From Rhododendron vialii (taxonomy: Eukaryota > Streptophyta > Magnoliopsida > Ericales > Ericaceae), in assembly GCF_030253575.1 (NCBI RefSeq), contig NC_080560.1, forward strand, positions 7,932,501-7,996,500: a stretch of 64,000 bases of DNA, written 5' to 3'. Below the pieces are notes generated by a model, which ran no database searches, had not been told where the DNA came from, and was given only the letters and a program-made list of their open reading frames with translations. Below are positions 34,086 to 45,821 of this stretch, one piece after another. The stretch's first letter is position 1; each line of letters opens with the position of its first letter. The position numbers and the translations under genes are program-made.

Positions 34086-36078
34086 TGTGGGCACGCGCCC
34101 CCCCCCGGAAATTTTGTTTGTAAAATTGGGTGCGGCCCTTTTTGTTGGAAAAGTGCGGCGAAACACCTCGATTCAGAGTCGCCACTCGGGTTTTAGCGGT
34201 AAGAACACCCAAGGAACCGAACTCGAAAAACGTTTGCCACGTTTGTTTGAGTTTGAAAAAGGCATAGACCGGTCCGTCGTCACCTTCGATATCTGAGGTT
34301 CGGGAGCCAGGTTACGAGAGGGGAAGGGTTTTATGGCACCCCTCTCGCCCAATACGGAGATCGGTCTCTACTCGGGCATTTTGTAAAAGCGCTTGCATTT
34401 TTCTCTCATTTGATCATTTTTTAGCCAGTTAGGGCGAGGGAACAGTTAATGGGGATTAAAACTTTAACAAGTCGTGATTTATGAAAAAAATGCTTATGAA
34501 TGGCTTGATTGCAATGCTAAAATATAGATTGGGAACAAGCACTGAGAAAACTAGACAAATTGCAGTACGCTGCCTCGCAAGGGCGTGAGCAAGTTCTACC
34601 AGCATGCACTGGCCGAGCCACTGCATGTTGATATGACCTGCGCACGCCACAGGGCGACCGACGTACTCCACTCATCTGGTTTCACAGTCCTTGTTTGCAA
34701 CCCTCTGGGCTCTGGAAAAGGACCAGCGCACACCCAGGACAAACCATGCAGTTAAATAAGCAGGATATATATATTTACAAACAGATGAGATGGCTTGAAG
34801 CCATGAAAATAGACAAGAAACCCCCTAAACAATGTGGGGACAGAAAGGAGGTCAAGACTGAACTAAGATGCAAAGGCCAGCCACTGGATCCTAGCTTTAA
34901 CTGCCATACGCCAGTCATGGACTGTCGTACGCACGTTGGACCCTAATCCAGTGCTTGGCTTTTGCATCATTTGGGCTCTGGAGCATGAGCAGAAGGATCC
35001 CAGGGGCCTTTTAAGCAGATAAGAAGCGAGTATTAATTACTACATCTAAACAGTTCTAAATATACAGAAAGCGATAAACTGGTTATTTAGCATGCAAGGG
35101 TGACTAACAGGAAGATAAAACGACAGAAATGGTGGTCCATGATCCCCACGCCAGTAGTGCTCGTTCTACCATGACTGGCGTACGGCATATGGTTACTGGC
35201 GTGCGCCATGTATCACCTCATACGTTTGTCGTATTTTGCCAGTTTGAGGCCAGGGCTAGTATTACTTACTAGCCTGGGCCTCACTGGTTCCCCTCAGGGG
35301 CCAAAAACAGAAAGGGACGCAAAGGTGGTATACCTTTTTGTTTGAGGATTGAGGGTGGTATTGAACTTTAAAGCTTGGAGATGGAAGCTTAGATGGTGAC
35401 TGGATGTCAGCAGGGTGTGTGGAAGTGGGCTGTTTTCTTTTCTCTTTCAATGGAAGAAAAAAAAGGGATAGAGAGCAAGAAAGGAGGGAGGAGAGAGTTT
35501 CTACTTCTTAATGAGGCCAACCCCTTGCAAATGAATGCAAGGGGGGTATTTATAGGGGGAGAGAGACTGAGATCAGTCTGGTGCTAAGGCCTGTTTGGCT
35601 GGTTAAGGCAAGGTTGGAGCCTCCCATGCATTAAATGCATGGGACTTGCCTTGATGGGGGTGTAGGAGAGAGAGGGAACGTCTCTGCCGAAAGTAATCAT
35701 CAGGGACGCTGTAGCCGACGTCAGGGTGGCACAAAAGTCCCGCCCAAGTTACTGAATAAAGTTGATTTGACTGGGTTTGACTGGCGTGCGCCATTATTAA
35801 CTAGCGTACGCCAATAAAAGATGGGCCACTGGTCGATGACTGACACGTGGCAGATGACTGGCGTACGCCTTCAGGACGCTGGCGTATGCCAATTGGGTTT
35901 TGCTGGGGCTGTTTGGCTCTGGTTTGAAGGGTTTAAAAGGGATTTTTGAGAGAGGTTCGGGACGCTCAAAGCTCAACCACACCTTTGTCTTTAAACTGTT
36001 TTCGACTAAGATCATCATTGGGGAAAGAAAAGATCGACAAATAATGCTATCTGGACAGTCCAGAATGGGGTGTCTACA
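34086..36078 (-). mobile_element. Solo LTR C, 1993 bp, flanked by GATAC duplication
   Basis: On the minus strand it starts TGTAGACACCCC and ends GCGCGTGCCCACA; on the plus strand TGTGGGCACGCG...GTGTCTACA. GATAC is exactly repeated at 34081-34085 and 36079-36083. The GAGTCGCCACTCGGGTTTT and CACCCCTCTCG phrases near the 3' end recur in Ogre/Tat-type plant Gypsy elements (family knowledge). It carries about ten CGTACG-type palindromic motifs. It is inserted in the left arm of the TIR element D. Confidence 0.85.
34638..35892. repeat. Dispersed CTGGCGTACGCCA palindromes in LTR C
   Basis: Copies or near-copies of (C)TGGCGT(A/G)(C/T)GCCA occur near 34638, 34904, 34926, 35174, 35195, 35780, 35801, 35858 and 35879, in two main clusters. 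Most centre on CGTACG or CGTGCG. Confidence 0.8.
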
Positions 36079-36230
36079 GATACCCCTCTCATGGTTCAAA
36101 ACTATAACCATATAACCTACTTGTGGTTTTGAAAATGTGCGGATAAACCTCATGCCGTCATGTTTTCCATCCATATTAATGGAGGTGTATCTCACACGCC
36201 TCTAAAATATAATCCGAGTCGTTTATAATG

Positions 36231-36512
36231 TACTCCATCCATCTCTTATTTAGATTCCAGTATTCCATTTCGGGTTGTCCCTTAATAAGTATCCATTTTG
36301 TAAAGTTAGTGGGTAAAAGTTAGCGGATAAATGTTAGCGCATTGTCTATTTTGTCCCTAAAAGTATATTCCATTTTGAAAAATTAGTAAGTAAAAGTGTG
36401 ATGATGATGGGTGAGTAGAGGAAAAAATTGACGTGAAAGGTATAATAATGATGTCTTTTTAATAAGTTGAAGTTACAAAGCAGGACACTTAGAAATGAAC
36501 GAAGGAAGCATT
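36231..36512. mobile_element. Stowaway-like MITE inside element D
   Basis: Left end TACTCCATCCATCTCTTATT and the complement of the right end (TGCTTCCTTCGTTCATTTCT) match as degenerate Stowaway termini. Inner arms such as GATTCCAGTATTCC are also partly mirrored. Confidence 0.55.
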
Positions 36513-36893
36513 AAATAAAGAATATAGTATCTCTTTAAAAAATCATCTTGATCAAGCATTAATAACCCAGTGATCTAATTTTTAGTAAATTCAAATTTGA
36601 AATTTTAATTACATAACAAAATCGATTCGACCATTAGCTTTTCATTTTTTGATTGACTTGAATTTTGACATATATGTGGTACTCGTCAAAATTTACAATA
36701 TCAACGGTTTGAATTCAATTTTTGGTACAGAGGATGGTGTGATTAGATTTAAAAAAGAAGAAGAATCAAGGGACATGATGAGGGTATATCAGTTTTTTAA
36801 TGTTGTGTCCGTTAATATGGATGGAAAACATGACGGCAAGAAGTCTATCCGCACATTTTCAAAATCACAAGTAAGTTATGTAGTCAGTTTTGA

Positions 36894-37348
36894 GAGAAAC
36901 TTTTTAGTATACCGGGGATACCACACTCTTGGTATCCCCTCCGGTTCGTTTTCATTTTTTCGGCAATTTTTTGATCACACTTGAATGATCAATTCCGTTC
37001 ATTTTGTGGTGTTCAACGAGAACTATAATCATATCAAAAATCATGTTTATCGGACTTTAATAGATACATGATCGGCACCTGTGAAAATTGCAAAAAAAAC
37101 AAAATTGGGTTTCAATTCAGTGTGGTTTTGGATCCAGTTTTGGTTTTTTTCAATTTTCATGTGTACCGATCATGTTTCTACAAAAATCCAATGAACACGA
37201 ATTTTGGTATGATTATAGTTTTCGTTGAACTCTACAAAATGAACGAAATCGATCATCCAAGTGTGATCGGAAAATGGCCGAAAAAATGAAAACGGACCGG
37301 AGGGGATACCAAGGGTGTTGGTATCGCCGGTATACTAAAAAGTTTCTC
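36894..37348. mobile_element. 455-bp TIR element (E) with 9-bp duplication
   Basis: Ends GAGAAACTTTTTAGTATACC and the exact complement. The arms extend about 70 bp through GGTATCCCCTCCGGT and a TTCATTTTTTCGGC block. Flanking 9-mers CAGTTTTGA and CAATTTTGA match at 8 of 9, consistent with a Mutator-like insertion. It sits in the right arm of element D. Confidence 0.85.
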
Positions 37349-38338
37349 CAATTTTGAACCAAGAGGAGGGTATCCGTACACGGCAATAACCACATGGGTT
37401 AAAAGTGGACTTTCCCCTAAAAAATGAGAACAAAAACAAAGTAGTACACCTATGAATTTAGTACTTGTTGAATAAACTTTAATGCTGCTGATGAGAGGTG
37501 GCCCTCCTAGGTCACATGGAATCAAACAATCAGCACAAGGTCACATGACATCCACATTCGACCCGTTTCAAACAAAAAGCAGAAAAAGACGGACGAACTT
37601 TTGCAGTCCCAAAGACACCATTGTCGTCTGGGCATGGGTTTCAAGGCATCTTTCACCTAATTGCTACCGGGAATTGCAGCATCACAACTATGAATCCAAT
37701 GCCATAATATACCCACCAAAGTGTCATCTATCAGGTTAGAGTCATGTGCTTTGATAAGAGTTCTAGTGTCAAAGAATAACAAAGCGTAGCTCAATTTGAG
37801 TCCTGGAAATTAATCTCTTCGCTCTAGTCTCGAAGAATAACAAAGTTTAGCTCCATTGGAGTCTTAGAAATCAATCTCTTTATAAGAAGTCGGACACTCG
37901 GTTGAAGTCCCCGAAATTAATCTCTTCATAGAAAGTCGAACAATGATACGTATCTACTGTGTGCCAAAGTCAAGAATCAATCTCTCCATAAAAGCTCAAA
38001 ATAAAGTTCTACAATCCCAAAATATACTGAATTGCAATTGACATATTGTGGTATGATTGGTTGGAATTTTTTTTTGTCAATTCCGAAATGGATCCAATGC
38101 CAACTTTTGGTTAACTTTATCTAGTCACTTTGTTATCTCATCCAAAATATGACAGCAGAGGCCATACAATAACTTCTTTCACCATTACCTTGTCTTCACT
38201 TACATGCCAGGGACCATTTAAATAGGAACATATCATGATGGCACACCATTTCAATTACAATGGATTTGGCCTCTCCTAACCTTATAATAGGAAATATTCT
38301 CATAGCCAAAATTGTTGTAACACAAAAAAAATATTGCT

Positions 38339-38420
38339 GTCATTCGATTTCATGTTTAAAGCAGAAAGTGAAGTTAAGCGTCATTCGATTTCATGTTTAA
38401 AGCAGAAAGTGAAGTTAAGC
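38339..38420. repeat. 41-bp perfect tandem duplication
   Basis: Units 38339-38379 and 38380-38420 are identical by eye and start GTCATTCGATTTCATG. Confidence 0.95.
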
Positions 38421-38645
38421 TTTCATATCCCTGTTTCTTCCGAGTTTTATCTGAACTCGGGGATCCTGTTGTCCCCTAATGGGTGTTGTTGAAGACTTGT
38501 GGGTTCGTGGGCTTTTTCATATACCCCTCCATTTCTTTAGAGTTTTAGGGTTTTACTTTGACCCTTTTGTGGCTCAGTCGCGTGCGAATTAACAATGACA
38601 CGTGATTATTAGCTACGTGCCTCGGGTAGCTTGCTCCTCTGATTT

Positions 38646-38796
38646 ACGAGCACCCTTGCCCGCTCTTGTTCATATCTAAAACGAAGAAGAAGAAAGGAAG
38701 GAAAAAGGTAGAAGTTACTACGAGCACCCTTGCCCGCTCTTGTTCATATCTAAAACGAAGAAGAAGAAGAAAGGAAGGAAAAAGGTAGAAGTTACT
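38646..38796. repeat. Tandem duplication of about 75 bp
   Basis: Two adjacent units begin ACGAGCACCCTTGCCCGCTC and end AGGTAGAAGTTACT. They differ by one extra GAA triplet in the second unit. Confidence 0.95.
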
Positions 38797-39293
38797 AATT
38801 CGAAATCGACTTAGGAAAGATTTCCATGACACAATCTCCATGATGTTTGTGGTGATAAACGAATGTCGAGCGATCCGCACATGGCCCGAAACCATGAATG
38901 GACAAAGTGAGGTTCAACTTACATCTATTATTGATTGAGAAGCTTTAATTAATAATTCAGTTTGATTAGGCTAGTCTACCTCACGACAACCGGTTGATTA
39001 ACCACTAAACTCGAGGACAAGCAAAAGAGAAGAACAAAACCAACCTTTAAAGATAGAGAAGCATGAACTGGACAAGCAGGAAAATGTACTCCTAATAAAT
39101 TAGGATAAGGTTTATAGACAAAGCTAATTATAGTGGTCCAAGTGTTTTCTCCAACTAACTACTTCAACTACTCAAAAGTAAATACACATTGGAAACCAAA
39201 ACTTGGACTGTCCGAAGAGGCTACAGGTACTGCCATTAATACAAGAGCTCCTATCACTTTCTACACCCCCAATACAGTTCAACCCCCACACCC

Positions 39294-39324
<31 letters not shown>

Positions 39325-40375
39325 TTTTCTTTATTCTTCAGTACCCTGTTGGGAAATCACAGGTCCCATACTCTGCAAAAACAATCAAGTTTGTTTAAGG
39401 TTACAAGACAAATATTTATTGTTCTAGCACAAAGTGAAAATAAGAAAATCGAACAAAATACTCAGCCCGCTAGGCAGATGATATTATGTCAATAGTTCCA
39501 CACAAGTTTTAATATCTATACATATCTTACGGATATTAATACACTTTTGCATAAGTCAATACACTTTTCTTAAATATAAATGCACTTTTTACCTATTATT
39601 CGTACGGGAGTACTGATGAGTGGGTGTTTTTTCTGGCAGCAAAGGGTGTTTTTCCGAAGGACTTTTTCCAGTTTCCAAGAGGCGAAATATTTGACCCAGA
39701 ATCCCAAAGAACAATGAATATCAAAGGAATCGGGGGACAGATTCTATGCTAATAAACTATCTTGGGCAGGGTCCTTTCCCATGTGGAGTGTGCTTAACAA
39801 ATTAAGGGGTGCACCAAGCTTCTTTCCGGTACCCACATAAATAAAAGGAAATCTATAGCTAAACAATTGTGATGTCTTTAAGAATGTTTTTGGTAATCAA
39901 TTTAATCGCCCTCCTGTCAATCATTTGCACCACAAACAATTGCCAAGCACAGGACACGAACACAAACACCCTGTGTGGACACAGCTTTTGCTTCCAAACT
40001 ATCGAAACTGCCTCCATTTATACAGTACCTACTACTCCGTAATATTTACTCCATTATTGTTGTTATTTATAATTACTCATAATGGGTCCCCTTTTTTGGG
40101 ACCAAAATTTAGGGGCTTAGGCCGCTGTTTTGACCTTGTCCTAGAGCCCGACCTGCAATCAGCTCGATCAGTGTGAATTATTCAAGTCTTGTGTGGAATT
40201 CCTATGCATTAAACAATCTTAAAAACATCGATCTGTTCATATCATTACACGAATATATGACCAATATTCTTGAGGTAAGGCTTGAAGAGAGTAATTTTCT
40301 GTGACTTCCCTAATCTCAGCAAATAAACCGTACCGAGTGATTCTAGCAAACCCAAGGTGAACTTATCAAAATTAG

Positions 40376-40550
40376 TACTCCCTACGTCCTCGTTCTTTTC
40401 CTTTTTGGATTTTCAATTCAAACATCATTTAAAAAAACTCATTGAAATGTATCAAATAAGATTCATATTGCATATAAATAGTATTATTAATTAAAAATAA
40501 TAATTAATTTTTTATCCGATTAAAATAGGACAAAGAATAGGGAGGGGGTA
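40376..40550. mobile_element. Stowaway-like MITE
   Basis: Left end TACTCCCTACGTCCTCGTTC pairs with right end GAATAGGGAGGGGGTA. Length 175 bp, TA at both edges. Confidence 0.65.
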
Positions 40551-40577
40551 AAAAAAAGAACAGAAAGTCTGAGGATC

Positions 40578-40949
40578 CCGACGGGGAGTTCCCGACCAAA
40601 ATCCCGACCGCCCGCAGGGTCCACTCCGGCCACCGGACGGCCAATCCGAGCCGTCCAAAAATTCTAAAAAAAAAACCGAGTGGACCCGCGCGTGAATTAA
40701 TGGCATCCGACATGTGTAGGTGGCTGATCCAAACACTCCATTTTTTTGAGAATCTCCATTTTTTTTTGTGGATCCACAAAAAAAAAGGAATGCTTGGATC
40801 AGCCACCTACACATGTCGGATCCCATTAATTCACGCGCAGGCCCACTCAGTTTTTTATTTTAGAATTTTTGGACGGCTCGGATCGGCCGTCCGGTGGCCG
40901 GAGTGGGCCCTGCTGGCGGTCGGGATTTTGGTCGGGAACTCCCTGACGG
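40578..40949. repeat. 372-bp near-perfect hairpin
   Basis: The two halves are inverted copies of about 185 bp. GGGAGTTCCCGACC opens the left arm and its complement closes the right. Both arms contain GACATGTGTAGGTGGCTGATC, with GTGGATCCAC at the centre. Differences are single substitutions. It could be a MITE or a foldback repeat; a transcript would form a long double-stranded stem. Confidence 0.85.
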
Positions 40950-41184
40950 TAACTGTAGCTTCACTCAAAAAAGAAAGGGTAGGAAAGTAAAAAATAAAAA
41001 GAGGTCTACAAGAACAAGCCCCATAAGTCTACCCCCCGTGTCAGAAAGGTCCAATCTAGTCCCCGTCTATCACGTGCTGTCTCCTGACCTGGCGTGCACC
41101 AACTCTGTAGCCTCCGTGTGGCCCCACACATTTTTACCGCCAAAACCCATAGTTATTACTACTAGTACCAGATTCTCGCGCACG

Positions 41185-42815
41185 TTAACAATTCACCCCA
41201 TTAGTAGTAACTTTGCTAACATGAGCACGTAGTAACAAAAAATCCACAAAACAGTAGTAGTAAAGCAAAAACAGCAAGAGAGAGAAAATGATAGAGTACG
41301 CACTCGGTGGCTGGCTGACCACGTACGCCGTCCCGCCGAAGTAACACGTCCCGATCGCCCGCCCCTTCTTCTGGTAGTAACTGTTGAACGCGTACGACGC
41401 GTGCGCCTCGAGCGTGTTCGGATCGTAACACGTGGACCCCGGCTGTATCGGATGGCAATCCGCCCCTCCCTCCCCGCACGCGAAGTCCAGCGCCGGCTGC
41501 AGCTTAGCCTTCCCCGCCTCCCCGCTCGCCACGCACCACGTCTGCCCCGCAACGCTCGGTGACACGTTCCCGCTCACCGGCGTCGACAGCCTGCCGCCGC
41601 CGGCCACCGGTGAAGAAGAAGACTTCCTCTTGTCCCTGTACCCCTTCAACTCCTCCACCGTAAACGGAACGTCGTAAACCTTCTCCTCGCTCGGGTAAAA
41701 CAAGCCGTAATTTCTCTCCGACGTGGGCCCGTTCTTTTTGTTCTCGTTGAACAGAGCGAAGAGATAAACGGTCAGATCCGCCTTGGGCCTCAACGGGGTC
41801 CCACCCCCGGTGAGTATCCTGCGCACCAGGTTCCCGTTATACGCTGCGGCGTTGTCTAAGCTCGCTCCGACTTCGTTCTCGTCTCCCTTCGAAGGCCAAC
41901 CCGTTTCAGTCACCACCATCTCCAAATCGTCGTATTTTAGAGCCGACATTGCCGCGAAAACGGCGTCAATTTGTGCGTCGAAGAGGTTGAAGTAGCGCAG
42001 CCCGTTCCCGGCGTCCACCACGCCCGGGTTTTCTCGAAAAAGAGCGTAGTCTAGCGGGATGTCATTGGCATTGGACTCGTAAGCGAAAAAAGGGTATGCA
42101 TTGACCATGAGGTATGACCCGGTTTGGCGGAGGAAGTCGAGCATGGGCTTGAAGACGGGTTCGATTAACTCGGGTCGGAAGGACCCGGCGGAGGACGGGT
42201 AGGAGCTCTGGAGGGCTGACAGTGCGATGGGGGAGGAGACTTTGATGGTGGAGTGGAGATGGAATTTGACTAGTGCTTGGTGGATGTTCTTCATGGCGGG
42301 CACGAGGAACCGGGTGGTGTTGCTCGGGTCGACGAAGACCTCGTTTCCGACGGCGATGGACTCGATTTGGGTGGAGGGGTGGTAGGCGGCGACATTCTGT
42401 CGGACCCATTGGAGGGCGAAGGAGGGGGTTTTGGCGGCGGAGGGGAGGAGCTGGTTGGGAAGGTCGACGGTGACTCTGATGCCGGAGCCAGCGAGGGATT
42501 TGAGGACGGCGGGGTCGGAGTCGTAGAGTTTGACCCGGTTGATGTTCTGGGATTTGAGGAGTTGGACTACTTTGACGGCGGATGGGAGGTTGTTGGCGAT
42601 GCGGCCGTAATTCACCCCGATTGAGCCACCATCTGCAAATGTAGCACCATAGAATTACAAAAACAGAGTAAGTAAAGCGTTAGTATGGAAATGTAAGTTG
42701 TTAAAGAGAAGAATTTTGCGAGAAGAGAGGACCAGGTGGGTGGCTGTGTTCTTTTACCTGATGGTGAGAGAATGGAAAGGACTAGGAAGAGGAAGGGAAA
42801 TGTGAGACGCTCCAT
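41185..42815 (-). CDS. GH17 glucan endo-1,3-beta-glucosidase with X8 module
   Basis: Two exons, 42815-42758 and 42632-41185 (donor CAG|GTAAAA, acceptor TTTGCAG|AT, phase 1), give 501 residues. Residues 1-19 are a hydrophobic signal peptide. The GH17 barrel starts at DGGSIGVNYGR (20-30), with the general acid E117 in AVGNEVF and the nucleophile E262 in VTETGWPS. After a Ser/Pro linker the X8 (CBM43) module starts at WCVASGE (385). The enzyme should hydrolyse 1,3-beta-glucan (callose) in the apoplast or at plasmodesmata. X8 shows five cysteines (386, 405, 412, 421, 449). The usual sixth, in a YGxCxFP-type ending, is absent. Instead a hydrophobic tail of about 25 residues and a short polar end follow. 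So either a last intron begins near the GTGCGT after residue 462 and the end exon was not found, or the tail is real, perhaps membrane-anchoring. Confidence 0.9.
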
Positions 42816-43058
42816 GCTCTGGTTCAGGAACAGAGCATATGAGAGAGAGAGTTGGACCAGTTGTGTTTTTTTCCGGGGTTTGGTTTGCTACTGGAGAGTG
42901 TGGTGGAGAGTGAGGGGAAATGATTTATGGAAGAGAGAGAGAGAGAGAGGGGAGAGTCGAGGAGATCGAGGTGGGAGGTGGGGCCTATGTGTCAGCAATA
43001 TTTCAACGGACCACCATCCCAATTCCGGATGGTGGAATTGTTGGCTGTTTTTTAGGTT

Positions 43059-43067
43059 TTATATATA
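43059..43067 (-). promoter_or_regulatory. Candidate TATA box for the GH17 gene
   Basis: TATATATAA on the minus strand lies about 245 bp upstream of the start codon at 42815, with a GA-rich (plus) tract between. Position alone supports it. Confidence 0.3.
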
Positions 43068-43255
43068 CACCAGTAAAAATTACTCCTAGTACTGTATTTC
43101 ATGGTCATGTGGCATCGTTACTTGGAATGGGAATGCTGGCAACCATCTCCTGCCAAGTGGATGTTGAGCGAAGTAACAAATTTGTTCGTTCATTTCGATA
43201 ATCGATAGTCGAGATCTTAATCGAGTAATGAACGATTCAAATTTATATGTTTTTA

Positions 43256-43350
43256 GATTCAATTTGAACCGTCTGTTTTGAAATAAACGACCGATTGCCG
43301 CTCGACATCCCGCTTGGCAGGGATGCTTAGTAGCATCTCTGGGTCCTCAT
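43256..43350. mobile_element. Partial GC-rich MITE of the CTTGGCAGGG family
   Basis: One end only: GCCGCTCGACATCCCGCTTG then GCAGGGATGCTTAG. It resembles the right ends of 10985-11222 and 19676-19871. Confidence 0.45.
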
Positions 43351-44088
43351 CACGTAGTGTCCGACAGCCTTTTGATGTGTTTGGATGAATTTTTGAGAAA
43401 TTTTTTATGAGAGTAATTGTTGAAAGTAGAGATAATGAGTAAAAAGAGATAGAGAAAGAAATGAGAATAATGATTGATAATAATGAGTAGAGAATAATAA
43501 TTAAAAGTAAAGATAACAAATATTTTTTGAATAGGAAATTTTTTTCCAAAAAGGAATCCAAACACAACATTTATTACCTCAAATTGCTGTGATGAAAAAA
43601 AATGTTAGGCACAAGTGCACAACCTCGTCAGTATCCAAGACTAGTGAATAAGGGTGCGATCAAATTGTTTCCATTAGGCTAAATATTTAAAATATATATG
43701 TTGAGTTAGTTGAAGAAAATATGTTGGACATTTTAGTATAGTGAAAACAATTTAATTTTGACAGGGAAAAAATTAGTTTTAACACAAATAGTAAATACTA
43801 AAATAATTTACTAAGGGGTTGTTCTTTTAAAAAAGTCATTGATTTTTCCATCAAAAATGAGCCAAATAAAGCCACATAAAGAAAAAAAATAAGCAAATAA
43901 GCCACTTTTTTCGTCTTTATTTAAAAAATATTGGATTTCGATCAAAATTTTATACTTTTTAGATTCCTCTCGTCTGAGGATGCAATAATCTCCAAAAAAA
44001 ATTGAGGATAAGCCAAGTGATACGAAAAAAATTTGAATAAGAATAAAAAAAATAAGTCACTTTGACTTATTGGTCCAAACACTCCTAA

Positions 44089-44455
44089 GAGCATCTCCGA
44101 TCCATCTCCATTTCCTCCAAAATAGAGGATGGATGTAACACATTGAGGGGAAATTTTGTAATTTATTCCATTTTTTCTTCACTTTTTGTATTTTTTGGGA
44201 GAATTTTTGAGGGACCCATCGTCTTTTTTAGAGTTTGGAGGAATTTTGTACTCCAAATTTACTTTTGGTCTTTCATTTTTAGAGGACCAAATTTACTTTT
44301 GGAGAACCAAACTCTAAAAAGGACGGTGGGTCTCTCAAAAATTCTCCAAAAAAACACAAAAAGTGAAGAAAAAATAGAATAAATTATAAAATCTCCCTTC
44401 AATGTGCCACATCCATCCTATATTTTGGAGAAATAGAGGTGGATTAGAGATGCTC
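44089..44455. mobile_element. 367-bp palindromic MITE with GAGCATCTCC ends
   Basis: GAGCATCTCCGATCC at the left pairs with GGATTAGAGATGCTC at the right. Almost the whole length is self-complementary, including AGAATTTTTGAG and the central CCAAATTTACTTTTGG block. A related element with diverged ends is at about 46309-46656. Confidence 0.8.
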
Positions 44456-45821
44456 CAACTAAAGTCAGAAAGGAGTACTACGTATTAGAAAAAAAATTAG
44501 TGGAAACGTGGCGTAATTACCCTTTTCACCAGTGTGTAGTTACAGTGTTCCACGTTGCAGTACTATTTGCGGGCCCACTAAACTTGACCGTTACTACTCC
44601 TTTCTGACTTTTGTTTTTTCGGGCCCACTAATCTGTATTCGCGTTTACGGTACCAAATTGTGTTCATTCAAAGTGCATTGAATTGTACGAGTTGTAAAAA
44701 AATTATTCGCATCAAGAGTAAAACTCTTCCAGCAAATAATTTTTTTAAAATTAGAAATCGTATAATCCAAAACGGACGACAGTGATTGCGTAACTCCGTA
44801 AATGAGATCTCAAAAATCATTCTACTTTGGTTAAGAATTGATCTAATACTTGATGCTGTGCCCCTCAGGTCTACCAATCTTAAGTGTACGTCACGTATCA
44901 ACGTCTTCCACGCGGTCTATCTAGTCCTCGTGATTCGACTGACGCAGAAACTAGTGTAGCTTCGATCTTGATCGTACACGACCGGGTTGGTTTCTCGTGT
45001 TGCCAACCATCGGATGGAAAGAGGGCATGGGGTTTCCATTGGCCGTGATGGTAGTGCGGAGTACTACCAAAAAGCACATCTACCAAAACTAGTAGGCACA
45101 TCTACCATCCTACAGTAATTTGAATGGTCCCACAAGTGACAATTTTCAGGTAAATGACGTTTACTTTTACTCTTGCTTTCGAACGTTGGGGACTCACGTT
45201 ATGATTAGGGCGTAGCTTGATTGCTCTCACACGTAAGTAGGGTGCTGTGGAGAGGTGCAGAAGCACTTTATTGTGAATCATCAAATAAATCGTTGGTTCC
45301 ACAATTCAATAGTTCAGATTTTATTTTGATAATAAACAGCTTAAATATTATACGATAGAAATGAAATCTGAACAGTCGAATTGTCGAAGAAACGACTCAA
45401 ATGATGCACAACATTTGCATTGCACCACACCATCTCGTTCTCCCTAAATTAAGACCAGTTTTTTTCTTTTTTTTTTTTGCTAAGCAAGGCCAGTTTTTTT
45501 CGCACATTAGAGACTGGCATTATTCATGTTCTTTTCCCATTTATTAATTTTGTGTATATTACTGATTATTCTCAATTAGAGGAATCAAAAAAAGATAAAT
45601 TTTATAGTAAATCCACAATTTATGAAAATATCTTTTAAAAAAATCTAAAAATTCAAGCTTCTGTAAATGCGGAAAAAATTTAAACAAGGATGAAAAAAAT
45701 AGGACCAGAAAGTCAAGTGGATTTTTTTTAGAAAACTTTGTCGGTTGATTACAAACCAATTTCCGTTTTTTTTAGCAATATATGAATGGGTACTTGAAAG
45801 AGTGTAAATTCTTTAAGAATG

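Larger units (their letters stand above)
34029..37426. mobile_element. MULE-like TIR element (D) hosting three later insertions
   Basis: The outer element begins GGGCAAAGTCAACTTT at 34038 and ends with the near-complement of GGGGAAAGTCCACTTTTA at 37417. The arms continue through TGTGGTTATTGCC(A/G)(C/T)GT and, after removing the insertions, through ATGGATGGAAAACATGACGGC and its complement, about 150 bp each. Flanking 9-mers TAAAATATA and TAAAAAATG match at 7 of 9 positions, a Mutator-type length. Inserts are the LTR at 34086-36078, a Stowaway-like MITE at 36231-36512 and a TIR element at 36894-37348. Without the LTR and the 455-bp element D is about 0.9 kb. No transposase is visible. Confidence 0.65.
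37427..40375. other. Intergenic DNA with two recent small tandem duplications
   Basis: No gene. Contains a 41-bp perfect tandem duplication (38339-38420), a tandem duplication of about 74-77 bp (38646-38796) and a CT microsatellite (about 39300-39324). Confidence 0.45.

Noticed and set aside
34086..36078. Complete small retrotransposon (TRIM) instead of a solo LTR
   Set aside because: No pair of direct terminal repeats or primer-binding site was seen inside; one TG..CA unit with one 5-bp duplication fits a solo LTR.
40504..40990. Several 96-104 codon frames with near-identical peptides on both strands
   Set aside because: They are products of the 372-bp hairpin, whose two arms read the same in opposite directions.
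41193..41552. Arg-rich frames overlapping the GH17 gene
   Set aside because: Out-of-frame readings of the GH17 coding sequence.
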